Origin: Planctomycetota bacterium
GTDB taxonomy: Bacteria > Planctomycetota > Planctomycetia > Pirellulales > Lacipirellulaceae
Assembly: GCA_022615465.1 (NCBI GenBank)
Contig: JAKEGR010000001.1
Span: 1 to 10,211 of the forward strand
Length of the DNA: 10,211 nucleotides
Reading direction: 5' to 3'
Both the position numbers and the translations under genes were made by a program. Positions 4,184 to 10,211 of the stretch are shown here, one piece after another (position 1 is the first letter of the stretch; each line of letters begins with the position of its first letter). The notes below the pieces were generated by a model that saw only the letters and a program-made list of their open reading frames with translations, was not told where the DNA came from and made no database searches.

Positions 4184-7009
4184 ATGAAGACCGACGAACT
4201 CCGCGAAAAGTACCTGGCATTCTTTGAAACCAAGGGGCACAAGCGTTGCCCAAGCGACGTACTCGTGCCGACCTGGGATCCGTCCGTGCTATTCACGCCA
4301 GCGGGCATGAACCAGTTCAAGGATCATTTCCTGGGCAAGGTGAAGTTGGACTTCACCCGGGCCACAACATGCCAGAAATGTCTGCGGACGGGGGACATCG
4401 ACAACGTCGGCCGCACCGCCTATCACCACACGTTTTTCGAGATGCTGGGGAACTTCAGCTTCGGCGATTATTTCAAGCGGGAAGCGATCCACTGGGCGTG
4501 GGAGTTTCTCACGGACAAGAAGTGGCTCGGCATCGAGCCGACGCGGCTCAGCGTGACGGTTTACACCGACGACAACGAGGCGGCGGATATCTGGGCCAAG
4601 GGGGTCGGCCTCCCGGCGGAACGCATCGAGCGATGCGGAGAAGACGAGAACTTTTGGCCCGCCAACGCGCCGAGCCAAGGCCCGGACGGGGTGTGCGGGC
4701 CGTGCAGTGAAATCTACTACCATCCCGACAGCGGCAAGAGCGTCGAGATTTGGAACCTGGTGTTCACGCAATTCAACCGGGTGGGCGATCCGCCTGACAA
4801 TCTGCGGCCGCTGCCGAGCAAGAACATTGACACGGGGATGGGGTTGGAGCGCACGGCCGCGACGCTGCAAGGCGTGCCGACCAATTACCATGTCGACCAT
4901 TTGCTGCCGATCGTGCTGGCGGCGGCCGAGGTGTGCGGCATCCAGTATCAATACGAATCGGAGGATGGCCGGCGGCTGCGGCGGATCACGGATCACGTGC
5001 GGGCTTGCACATTCGCCGTACACGAGAATGTTTATCCTGGCGCAAACAAGGAAAAATACATCGTGAAGCGGCTGCTGCGGCGGGCCGTGCTCGATGGGCA
5101 TCAGATGGGCATGCGCGAACCGTTTCTGTGCAAACTCGTGCCCGTGGTCGCGGAGGCGATGAAGAAGCCTTATCCCGAATTGAGCGAAACAGTAAAACGC
5201 GTCAGTGGAGTGATTGCCAAGGAAGAGGCGAACTTCTTTGGGACGATTGACGCCGGGCTGAATCGCATTGACCGCGTGTTCGATCAGATGCGGGGCGGAA
5301 ATCGTGTCACGGTCGAGGGTGCGGTCGCGGCCGAGTTGTACCAAACCTATGGCGTGCCGCCGGAGCTTTTTGAAGCACTCGCGGCCGAGCACAATCTGGC
5401 CTTCGATTGGCAAGGCTATCACCGGGCCATGGAGGCGCATGGCCAGGTGTCCGGCAAGGTGCAGCACACGGTGATGGGCGCGTACGGCCCGGTGGATTCG
5501 TTGAAGCGCGCCTTGCACATGACCGAGTTTCTCGGCTATGAAACGACCACAGCCGAGGCAACCGTGAAAGGCATCGTCGCGGGCCAGGCGCCGCATGACC
5601 ATTTGTGCGACAAAATGGAAGAGGTCGGACATGCGAATCGGGTCCGGGTGGTGCTGGATCGCACGCCGTTCTACGGCGAAAGCGGTGGTCAGGTCGGCGA
5701 TACGGGCAAGCTGGCCGGCGATGGCTTTGAGTTTGCCGTGACCGATGCGCAGAAGGACGGCGGGCTGATCATTCACGAAGGGCATTTGGTCCGCGGCGTG
5801 ATGCGCGAGGGGGTGCGGGTGCGGGCCGAGGTCGACGCCCAGCGGCGGGCTGGTATTCGCCGCGCGCATTCGGCGACGCACATTCTGCATTACGCGTTGC
5901 AGAAGAACCTTGGTTCCCACGCGCAGCAGCAAGGCTCGAAGGTGGACGACGATTGGTTCCGTTTCGACTTCACGAATCTAAGCCCCGTCAGTGCCGATCG
6001 GTTGGCGGCGATCGACGCCGACGTCCAATCGCGGATCGCGGCACCGTCTCCGGTCCACTGGGAGGTCTTGCCACTGGCGGACGCGCGCCAGCGGGGCGCG
6101 ATGATGCTGTTTGGCGAGAAATATCCCGATCCGGTGCGAATGGTGTCGATCGGCACGTTTAGCAAAGAACTGTGCGGCGGCACGCATCTCTCGAACACCA
6201 GCGAAGTTGAAGCGATGGAGATACTCAGCGAGGAAGGCGTGTCGGCGGGCACGCGACGCCTAACCGTTCTCACCGGCAAAAAGGCGGCCGAGCATGTGCG
6301 GCAAACGACCGCGGCGATCCAAGAGGCAGCGAAACTGCTGGACGTATCCCCCTTGGACGTACCCGCGGCGGCAGCGGCATTGATCGCGCACGGACGGGAA
6401 TTGAAAAAACTGCTCAGTAGCGGCGGCACCGGCGAGGCCGCCAAGCCGCACGCACCACGAGGCCAGAGCGTTGACCGCACGAAGACGACGTACGCGGAGG
6501 TAAAACAATCGCTCGCAGAAACGGGGCGACTCTTCTCGGTCGCGCCGCTCGATGTCCCGCAGCGGATCAGCGCGCTCCAGGCCGACCTCGCGGCAATGGA
6601 AAAGCAGCTTGCTGAGCGGCAAGTCGCCGGGCCGCTGTCCGGAGAACGGCTGCTGGAGTCGGCCGAACAGATCGACGGCGTGACGGTGGTGGTCCTCGAA
6701 GTGCCTGGCATTGAGGCAAACCTGATGCGGCAATTGATCGATCAGGTGCGGGCAAAGGCGGCCCCGTCGGCAGTACTCCTGGCGAGCCGGCAGGACGCGG
6801 ACAAGGTAACTCTTGTGGCGGGGATCAGCAAAGAACTTCAGGCCCGCAAGCTAAGCGCCGGCGAGTGGATTCGGCCGGTGGCCGAAGTCGTGGGCGGCGG
6901 TGGGGGCGGCCGGCCCGATATGGCCCAAGCCGGCGGCAAAGTGCCAGCCAAGTTGCCCGAAGCTTTGCAAATCGCCAAAGAAGTCATTCGCAAGCTGATT
7001 GCCGGCTAA
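4184..7009 (+). CDS. alaS: Alanyl-tRNA synthetase (alanine--tRNA ligase)
   Basis: The product charges tRNA-Ala with alanine in the cytoplasm and hydrolyses mischarged Ser/Gly-tRNA-Ala. It begins MKTDELREKYLAFFETKGHK, the normal AlaRS start; there is no Shine-Dalgarno. The class II catalytic domain includes YHHTFFEMLGNFSFGDYF (80-97), CGPCSEIYY (171-179) and GMGLERTAA. The editing domain carries the zinc/hydrolysis motifs HSATH (His562, His566) and CGGTH (Cys664, His668). The C-terminal C-Ala domain ends with six Gly then RPDMAQAGG from residue 904, as in other AlaRS. All key residues are present, so it should be fully functional. The length of 941 residues exceeds the E. coli enzyme (876) by 65. 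The extra length matches a duplicated 65-residue unit between the editing and C-Ala domains (separate entry). It is flanked by unrelated genes and is apparently monocistronic. Confidence 0.97.
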   Translation: MKTDELREKYLAFFETKGHKRCPSDVLVPTWDPSVLFTPAGMNQFKDHFLGKVKLDFTRATTCQKCLRTGDIDNVGRTAYHHTFFEMLGNFSFGDYFKREAIHWAWEFLTDKKWLGIEPTRLSVTVYTDDNEAADIWAKGVGLPAERIERCGEDENFWPANAPSQGPDGVCGPCSEIYYHPDSGKSVEIWNLVFTQFNRVGDPPDNLRPLPSKNIDTGMGLERTAATLQGVPTNYHVDHLLPIVLAAAEVCGIQYQYESEDGRRLRRITDHVRACTFAVHENVYPGANKEKYIVKRLLRRAVLDGHQMGMREPFLCKLVPVVAEAMKKPYPELSETVKRVSGVIAKEEANFFGTIDAGLNRIDRVFDQMRGGNRVTVEGAVAAELYQTYGVPPELFEALAAEHNLAFDWQGYHRAMEAHGQVSGKVQHTVMGAYGPVDSLKRALHMTEFLGYETTTAEATVKGIVAGQAPHDHLCDKMEEVGHANRVRVVLDRTPFYGESGGQVGDTGKLAGDGFEFAVTDAQKDGGLIIHEGHLVRGVMREGVRVRAEVDAQRRAGIRRAHSATHILHYALQKNLGSHAQQQGSKVDDDWFRFDFTNLSPVSADRLAAIDADVQSRIAAPSPVHWEVLPLADARQRGAMMLFGEKYPDPVRMVSIGTFSKELCGGTHLSNTSEVEAMEILSEEGVSAGTRRLTVLTGKKAAEHVRQTTAAIQEAAKLLDVSPLDVPAAAAALIAHGRELKKLLSSGGTGEAAKPHAPRGQSVDRTKTTYAEVKQSLAETGRLFSVAPLDVPQRISALQADLAAMEKQLAERQVAGPLSGERLLESAEQIDGVTVVVLEVPGIEANLMRQLIDQVRAKAAPSAVLLASRQDADKVTLVAGISKELQARKLSAGEWIRPVAEVVGGGGGGRPDMAQAGGKVPAKLPEALQIAKEVIRKLIAG
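6323..6619 (+). repeat. Tandem duplication inside alaS (65-residue period)
   Basis: Residues 714-746 (EAAKLLDVSPLDVPAAAAAL, then a charged Leu-rich helix) and 779-811 (AETGRLFSVAPLDVPQRISA, then a similar helix) align without gaps. LLDVSPLDVP (718-727) matches LFSVAPLDVP (783-792), and Leu733/Leu798, Lys742/Lys807 and Leu744/Leu809 correspond. The period is exactly 65 codons (195 bp). The DNA copies differ at many third positions, so the duplication is old and maintained as protein. The unit is the coiled-coil linker between the editing and C-Ala domains, normally present once. Confidence 0.7.
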
Positions 7010-7010
7010 C

Positions 7011-7051
7011 CAACTCGTTCACTGATACACCCTGGTGCCTGAACCGAGTTG
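7011..7051 (+). repeat. Stem-loop directly after alaS
   Basis: CAACTCGTTC (7011-7020) pairs with GAACCGAGTTG (7041-7051) with a single bulged base, leaving a 20-nt loop. It starts 2 nt after the alaS stop. A 3' end-protecting or terminator-like hairpin is plausible, but no U-run follows. Confidence 0.5.
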
Positions 7052-7059
7052 TGCCGGAG

Positions 7060-7102
7060 ACGGTCTTGCAAGCCTTTTCAGGATCGATGGCGACAAGACC
7101 GT
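7060..7102 (+). repeat. Second long-arm inverted repeat after alaS
   Basis: ACGGTCTTG (7060-7068) is the exact reverse complement of CAAGACCGT (7094-7102), with a 25-nt interior that can form a short inner GCC/GGC stem. It follows the first stem-loop by 8 nt, so 7011-7102 can fold into two consecutive hairpins. Its function is unknown: it could be a 3' UTR structure, a small RNA or the remnant of a repeat element. Confidence 0.5.
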
Positions 7103-7158
7103 TGCCAGGGGACTTCTCATTGGCGTTGCTAGCACGAGAAAAAAAGTTGGAAATCGCG

Positions 7159-7188
7159 TTGCAGAAATGATTCACTGCGCGCTAGGAT
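7159..7188 (+). promoter_or_regulatory. Candidate promoter for the STAS gene
   Basis: TTGCAG (7159-7164), an 18-nt spacer and TAGGAT (7183-7188) resemble a sigma-70-type promoter. The -10 sits inside a small palindrome GCTA-GGA-TAGC (7181-7191). The leader to the start codon would be about 110 nt and includes a 5-bp hairpin GTGCC/GGCAC (7265-7279). Confidence 0.35.
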
Positions 7189-7304
7189 AGCTTGGGTTGG
7201 GCGGGCGGCAGCGTGTCGTGGGAGTCGATCAATGCTCTGCCGTGTCCACTCGTCATCTTGGAACGTGCCGTTCAGGCACCTTAGGCGGATGGAGCGATGC
7301 CGTG

Positions 7305-7688
7305 ATGATTCATGTCGATGATGGTCTTAAGTTGGATGTCGAACGCGGTCCGAATTGGCTGATTGTCAAAGTGCGCAGCGGCGAGCCGATCGACGAAGTA
7401 CCGCATCTGGCCAAGGAGTTATGGTCAATCTCGGAGCGGCATTTCATCTACCGGTTAGTGCTCGAGTTGGATGAGTTGGAGTCGTTGCCAGACGACTTGA
7501 TGGATCAGCTCGCGTTGTTGCAGGACCGGCTGGAGCGACGTGGTGGGGCGCTACGGCTCTGTGGGCTGACTTCAGAATGCGAAGAAGCCCTGTGCAGTAG
7601 TTGCCAACTGAGCTCGGCGTTGCCGAATCACGCGACCCTTGTGGGAGCCGTGATGGGCAGCAGCGAGGAATCCCTGATCGCGCACTAG
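7305..7688 (+). CDS. STAS-domain protein (anti-anti-sigma-factor-like)
   Basis: From the ATG at 7305 the protein has 127 residues and consists of one STAS-like fold. It has a first strand NWLIVKVRSG (17-26), a helix VPHLAKELW (32-40), the core strand FIYRLVLELDELESLP (47-62), a helix DDLMDQLALLQDRLERRG (63-80), then the strand GGALRLCGL (80-88) and a C-terminal helix. In SpoIIAA-type proteins the core strand ends D-S-S-G and the Ser is phosphorylated by an anti-sigma kinase; here the segment is P-D-D-L (62-65), with Asp at the phospho-Ser position. GGAG at 7291-7294 fits a start at GTG 7302 (7-nt spacing) or ATG 7305. The frame is open to 7197, but that part does not look like protein. No sigma factor or kinase gene is adjacent, so the partner is unknown. 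Confidence 0.7.
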   Translation: MIHVDDGLKLDVERGPNWLIVKVRSGEPIDEVPHLAKELWSISERHFIYRLVLELDELESLPDDLMDQLALLQDRLERRGGALRLCGLTSECEEALCSSCQLSSALPNHATLVGAVMGSSEESLIAH

Positions 7689-7697
7689 CTCGCTTCG

Positions 7698-7716
7698 TTC
7701 CGCCCCGTGGGTGGAA
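7698..7716. terminator. Possible shared terminator between convergent genes
   Basis: TTCCGCCC (7698-7705) and GGGTGGAA (7709-7716) form an 8-bp stem with one G-U pair and a 3-nt loop. It lies in the 43-bp gap between the converging STAS and GH10-like genes. No T-run is seen on either strand, so the call rests on stem and position alone. Confidence 0.4.
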
Positions 7717-7731
7717 ACAAGCGCCTCACGT

Positions 7732-9222
7732 TCACTTCGTGCCAAGAAAGTGTTCGCGTATCTTGCGGAGTGCTTCGAGCGCGGGCTTGGGTTTGTCGTG
7801 CTTGTCGAGCAATCCGCCGTGCGGGTAATGATGGGGCGCGGCATCGGAAAACTGGTTCCAGAGAACCACTTGCACCGAGCTTTTCGCCAACAGAAGCGGC
7901 ACGTGGCGATGGATCCAATCGCGCTGCGATTGGGGCGAGACCTCGCCTTCTTGGCCGCTGACGACGCGCACCTTGGGATTGGCCAGGGGATCCTCGGCTG
8001 CAGAACTGGGAATCGTCAGCGCGATCAACAAGGGCAACTCCAATGCGCTCCACGTATCCACCAGTCGGCTGTAGGCCAGGGGGCTGCGGTGAATCGAAGC
8101 CCGAGGGTGATAACCTATGTTCAATTCCAATCCCAGGCCCGACAGGCCGAGATCGGCCCGCACCAGCGCATCAGCAAAATGGAGCGGAGCAAGGTCAAGC
8201 TGTTCGTTGGCCAGATACTCGGCCCAGGGTTGATCGAACGAGATAACGATCGGTGTCGTTGGGTCGAGCTCTCGGACGGTAGTAATTGCCCGGGCCGCGA
8301 TCTGCAGTCGCGCTTCTTCGCCCAGACTGAGCGCCTGACCGTGGGTCAACCGAGCGGCGACCTGCCAGAGATGCACCTTGCCACGGTACCGCTCGACGGC
8401 AGTTCGCACGTGACCTAGCATGAACGACATCAAACTTGCCAGATCACCTTCCCAGAGATAGGTCCACTCGGGCACGCCGCGATCGTCGAGTTCGATGAGC
8501 GGGCCAGCGCACACTTTAATCCCGGCCGATTTTGCCCAGGCGATTTGCTTGTCGGTCGCTTCCCAGCTTCGTCGCCCCTCGGTCGCCTCAATCTGCCGCC
8601 ACGTCATTGGTACAGAGACCATATTGAACGTCGTCGCCAGCTTGCGGGCCAGACCTGGTCGAGGCAGGTAACTGCCGAGGTGGACCCCAAACCAAGTGGC
8701 AAACGGCCTGGGGTGCGCGCGGCGGATCGCGATGGCCTGCTCGGCGTACACGGCCGCGAGGGCATTCATGGCTGCCACGGTGGTGGTGATGGACCTCTGA
8801 GCCCAGCGGGCGGCCTCGGGCGTATCGTCCTGAAGGGTGGCAGCGCGGGCAAATTGCGTGGTCGCCTCGGTGATCTGTGCTTGCAGCGGCTCAGGCACCA
8901 CGAGGCCGAGCACCTCCCACTGCACCAGTTGATTACGCAGATTGCTGAGCATGCCGCGGGCAAGCTCGACTTCGAGCAGGTACGGCCGCTCGCGTTCCAT
9001 CAGGGTTGAGGTGCCAATCAATAGCGAGTCGCTGCCAGCGACCCGCCACGGGACGCAGACCCGGCCCGAATCGTCCTCGTTGCGTTCGATAACGAGTTGA
9101 TTTCCGCTGAAGTAGGCGCGGCTGCGCCAGGGCAGCTCGTCCTGACCGCAAATGTAGACGTGGTCGAGGCCGCCTGGGGGGATGCGATCCCGATCGTGAA
9201 CCACCAATCGCATCAAGCCCAT
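7732..9222 (-). CDS. GH10 (endo-xylanase)-like protein lacking the catalytic glutamates
   Basis: This is a 496-residue protein without a signal peptide. Residues 1-90 form a beta-rich N-terminal part and 90-170 a helical linker. Residues 175-490 read as a GH10-like TIM barrel: FNMVSVPMTWRQIEATEGRR (199-218), the following KSAGIKVCAGPLIE, VHLWQVAARL (283-292), GLGLELNIGYHPR (362-374), LPLLIALTIP (396-405), and VVLWNQFSD (452-460) followed by KPKPALEALRKIREHF. In GH10 xylanases the acid/base Glu lies in WDVVNE and the nucleophile Glu in ITELD; the aligned segments are WQVAAR (286-291) and IALTIP (400-405), so both Glu are missing. It is probably not a xylanase and may bind sugars or act in a different way. 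ATG 9222 is chosen; an in-frame ATG at 9213 is an alternative. It may be cytoplasmic, given the absence of export signals. Confidence 0.7.
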   Translation of the reverse strand: MGLMRLVVHDRDRIPPGGLDHVYICGQDELPWRSRAYFSGNQLVIERNEDDSGRVCVPWRVAGSDSLLIGTSTLMERERPYLLEVELARGMLSNLRNQLVQWEVLGLVVPEPLQAQITEATTQFARAATLQDDTPEAARWAQRSITTTVAAMNALAAVYAEQAIAIRRAHPRPFATWFGVHLGSYLPRPGLARKLATTFNMVSVPMTWRQIEATEGRRSWEATDKQIAWAKSAGIKVCAGPLIELDDRGVPEWTYLWEGDLASLMSFMLGHVRTAVERYRGKVHLWQVAARLTHGQALSLGEEARLQIAARAITTVRELDPTTPIVISFDQPWAEYLANEQLDLAPLHFADALVRADLGLSGLGLELNIGYHPRASIHRSPLAYSRLVDTWSALELPLLIALTIPSSAAEDPLANPKVRVVSGQEGEVSPQSQRDWIHRHVPLLLAKSSVQVVLWNQFSDAAPHHYPHGGLLDKHDKPKPALEALRKIREHFLGTK

Positions 9223-9227
9223 GGTCC

Positions 9228-9256
9228 GCCATACCTATGAGAAGATCAGTTCGCAA
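9228..9256 (-). promoter_or_regulatory. Candidate promoter immediately before the GH10-like gene
   Basis: On the minus strand TTGCGA (9256-9251), a 17-nt spacer and TATGGC (9233-9228) form a -35/-10 pair. The -10 ends 5 nt before the ATG at 9222, so transcription would begin at the start codon, giving a leaderless mRNA. The -10 is weak. Confidence 0.35.
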
Positions 9257-9405
9257 CGACAGAAACCACCGGCGGCAAATGTTCGCCCGTCGAAAACGGG
9301 CCGCTCAGCCAGTCCGAAATCGCGGCCCATCGCTCGGCGTCACTCTGGTATTCTACCCATCCTCTGCCGGGCCAACAACGGTAGCGGCCGCCACCCGAGG
9401 AGCAT

Positions 9406-9411
9406 TATACT
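9406..9411 (+). promoter_or_regulatory. Candidate -10 element of the purC promoter
   Basis: TATACT (9406-9411) matches the -10 consensus at 5 of 6 positions and stands out in GC-rich sequence. No -35 is evident. The predicted start near 9418 leaves a leader of about 52 nt containing the hairpin at 9427-9443 and the ribosome site. Confidence 0.4.
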
Positions 9412-9426
9412 GGTGGTCCGTCAAAA

Positions 9427-9443
9427 CGACCCAAGATGGGTCG
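9427..9443 (+). promoter_or_regulatory. Hairpin in the purC leader
   Basis: CGACCC (9427-9432), loop AAGAT, GGGTCG (9438-9443) form a perfect 6-bp stem, placed between the likely transcription start and the Shine-Dalgarno. It could stabilise the mRNA or serve as a protein-binding palindrome. It is too small to be a purine riboswitch, and no aptamer core is recognisable. Confidence 0.4.
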
Positions 9444-9456
9444 GCTACACATTTCC

Positions 9457-9462
9457 AAGGAA
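9457..9462 (+). promoter_or_regulatory. Shine-Dalgarno site of purC
   Basis: AAGGAA lies 7 nt before the ATG at 9470. It fixes that start, in agreement with homology beginning a few codons later. Confidence 0.6.
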
Positions 9463-9469
9463 TCAGTCG

Positions 9470-10211
9470 ATGTCAACCACGGTAACTCAAACATCGCTCG
9501 ACCAGTATCCGGTACGCCGGGGCAAGGTGCGCGATATCTATGATCTGGGCGATCGCCTGCTGCTGGTCAGCACCGATCGCATCAGCGCGTTCGATTGGGT
9601 GCTGCCGACCGGCATTCCCGACAAGGGCCGCGTACTGACGCAACTCAGCCGGTTTTGGTTCGAGCGTTTCGACGACGTGCCGAACCATTTGATTTCGTGT
9701 GACGTGGCGGACTTCGGCCTTCCGGCCGGCGTGGATACCGAGCCGCTGGTCGGCCGCTCGATGATGGTGCGGAAGACCATCGTGGTACCGATCGAATGCG
9801 TCGTCCGGGGATATCTTTCCGGCTCGGGCTGGAAGGAATATCAAGAACGGGGCGCGGTTTGCGGCGTCGCGTTGCCGAGCGGTCTGCGGGAAAGCGAGCG
9901 GCTGCCAGGCCCGATCTTTACCCCGGCCACGAAAGCGGAGCAGGGACTCCATGATGAGAACATCGCTTTTGCCGAGATGGTCTCGATCGTCGGCGAGGAG
10001 TTGGCGGAGCATCTTTCACAGCAAAGCCTCGACCTTTACTCCCGTGGGGCGAAGTATGCCCGCAATCGCGGGATCCTGATCGCCGATACGAAGTTCGAAT
10101 TCGGCCAGGTCGATGACGCATTGATCCTGATCGACGAGGTGATGACGCCCGATAGCTCGCGGTTCTGGCCGGAGGACGTCTACGAGCCGGGCGGCGGCCA
10201 GCCTTCGTTCG
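9470..10211 (+). CDS. purC: SAICAR synthetase (phosphoribosylaminoimidazole-succinocarboxamide synthase), 3' end missing
   Basis: The enzyme joins CAIR and aspartate with ATP to make SAICAR in de novo purine synthesis, in the cytoplasm. The visible 247 residues contain RRGKVRDIYDLGDRLLLVST (16-35), the N-terminal nucleotide-binding strands; VVPIECVVRGYLSGSGWKEY (105-124), close to the family's first signature; TPATKAEQGLHDENI (151-165); IADTKFEFG (204-212), the second signature region; and LIDEVMTPDSSRFWP (220-234). All typical conserved residues appear present. The frame runs off the right edge in sequence that normally continues for about 50 more residues, fitting the longer (about 300-residue, yeast ADE1-like) form and not the short roughly 240-residue form of many Firmicutes and Proteobacteria. 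It is divergent from the GH10-like gene, and no other pur gene is visible. Confidence 0.96.
   Translation, partial: MSTTVTQTSLDQYPVRRGKVRDIYDLGDRLLLVSTDRISAFDWVLPTGIPDKGRVLTQLSRFWFERFDDVPNHLISCDVADFGLPAGVDTEPLVGRSMMVRKTIVVPIECVVRGYLSGSGWKEYQERGAVCGVALPSGLRESERLPGPIFTPATKAEQGLHDENIAFAEMVSIVGEELAEHLSQQSLDLYSRGAKYARNRGILIADTKFEFGQVDDALILIDEVMTPDSSRFWPEDVYEPGGGQPSF

Noticed and set aside
4289..5932. 547-codon open frame antisense to alaS
   Set aside because: It lies wholly inside a confidently identified alaS, has His/Arg/Pro-rich composition typical of GC-rich antisense frames, and shows no domain.
7123..7162. Direct repeat GCGTTGC (7123-7129 and 7156-7162)
   Set aside because: Only 7 bp, two copies and a GC-rich background; likely chance, and not linked to any inserted element.
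7711..8418. 235-codon plus-strand frame antisense to the GH10-like gene
   Set aside because: The minus-strand frame there has continuous GH10-like landmarks; the plus frame has none.
9237..9485. 82-codon plus-strand frame upstream of purC
   Set aside because: Arg-rich, no motif, overlaps the purC start and the promoter region; no ribosome site.

Overview
The window looks like chromosomal DNA of a high-GC planctomycete, probably near the Pirellulales. This is inferred from gene types and style, not from any search. The supporting signs are a PEP-CTERM (exosortase-sorted) secreted protein, a degenerate GH10-like protein, a stand-alone STAS protein, loose gene packing on both strands, and frequent absence of a Shine-Dalgarno sequence.

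Layout from left to right. (1) The 3' end of a hypothetical protein with a secretin-like beta-rich region (+, runs off the left edge). (2) A 183-bp gap holding a GGGAC-type inverted repeat. (3) A beta-ketoacyl-ACP synthase homologue (+) whose active-site Cys and last catalytic His are replaced. (4) A 64-residue PspC-domain membrane protein (+). (5) A two-gene type II toxin-antitoxin module with a RelE/ParE toxin (+). (6) Converging on it and overlapping the toxin 3' end, a secreted matrixin-like zinc metalloprotease with a PEP-CTERM anchor (-), for which a strong Shine-Dalgarno supports a TTG start. (7) A 330-bp divergent control region with a very GC-rich hairpin. (8) alaS, alanyl-tRNA synthetase (+), with a tandemly duplicated 65-residue unit after the editing domain. 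(9) A 295-bp gap with two consecutive long-stem inverted repeats. (10) A STAS/anti-anti-sigma-like protein (+) with Asp where the family has its phosphorylated Ser. (11) A GH10-xylanase-like protein lacking both catalytic Glu (-). (12) A 247-bp divergent region, then purC, SAICAR synthetase (+, runs off the right edge).

The two housekeeping genes (alaS, purC) are embedded among unrelated accessory genes. Apart from the toxin-antitoxin pair I see no multi-gene operon. No CRISPR array, insertion sequence, rRNA or convincing tRNA is present, and I do not see a new multi-gene defence or metabolic system. The common thread is three enzyme- or switch-family members (KS, GH10-like, STAS) that keep the fold but have lost canonical catalytic or phosphorylated residues. 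Several genes also have a candidate -10 element 5 to 10 nt before the start codon, which suggests leaderless mRNAs.
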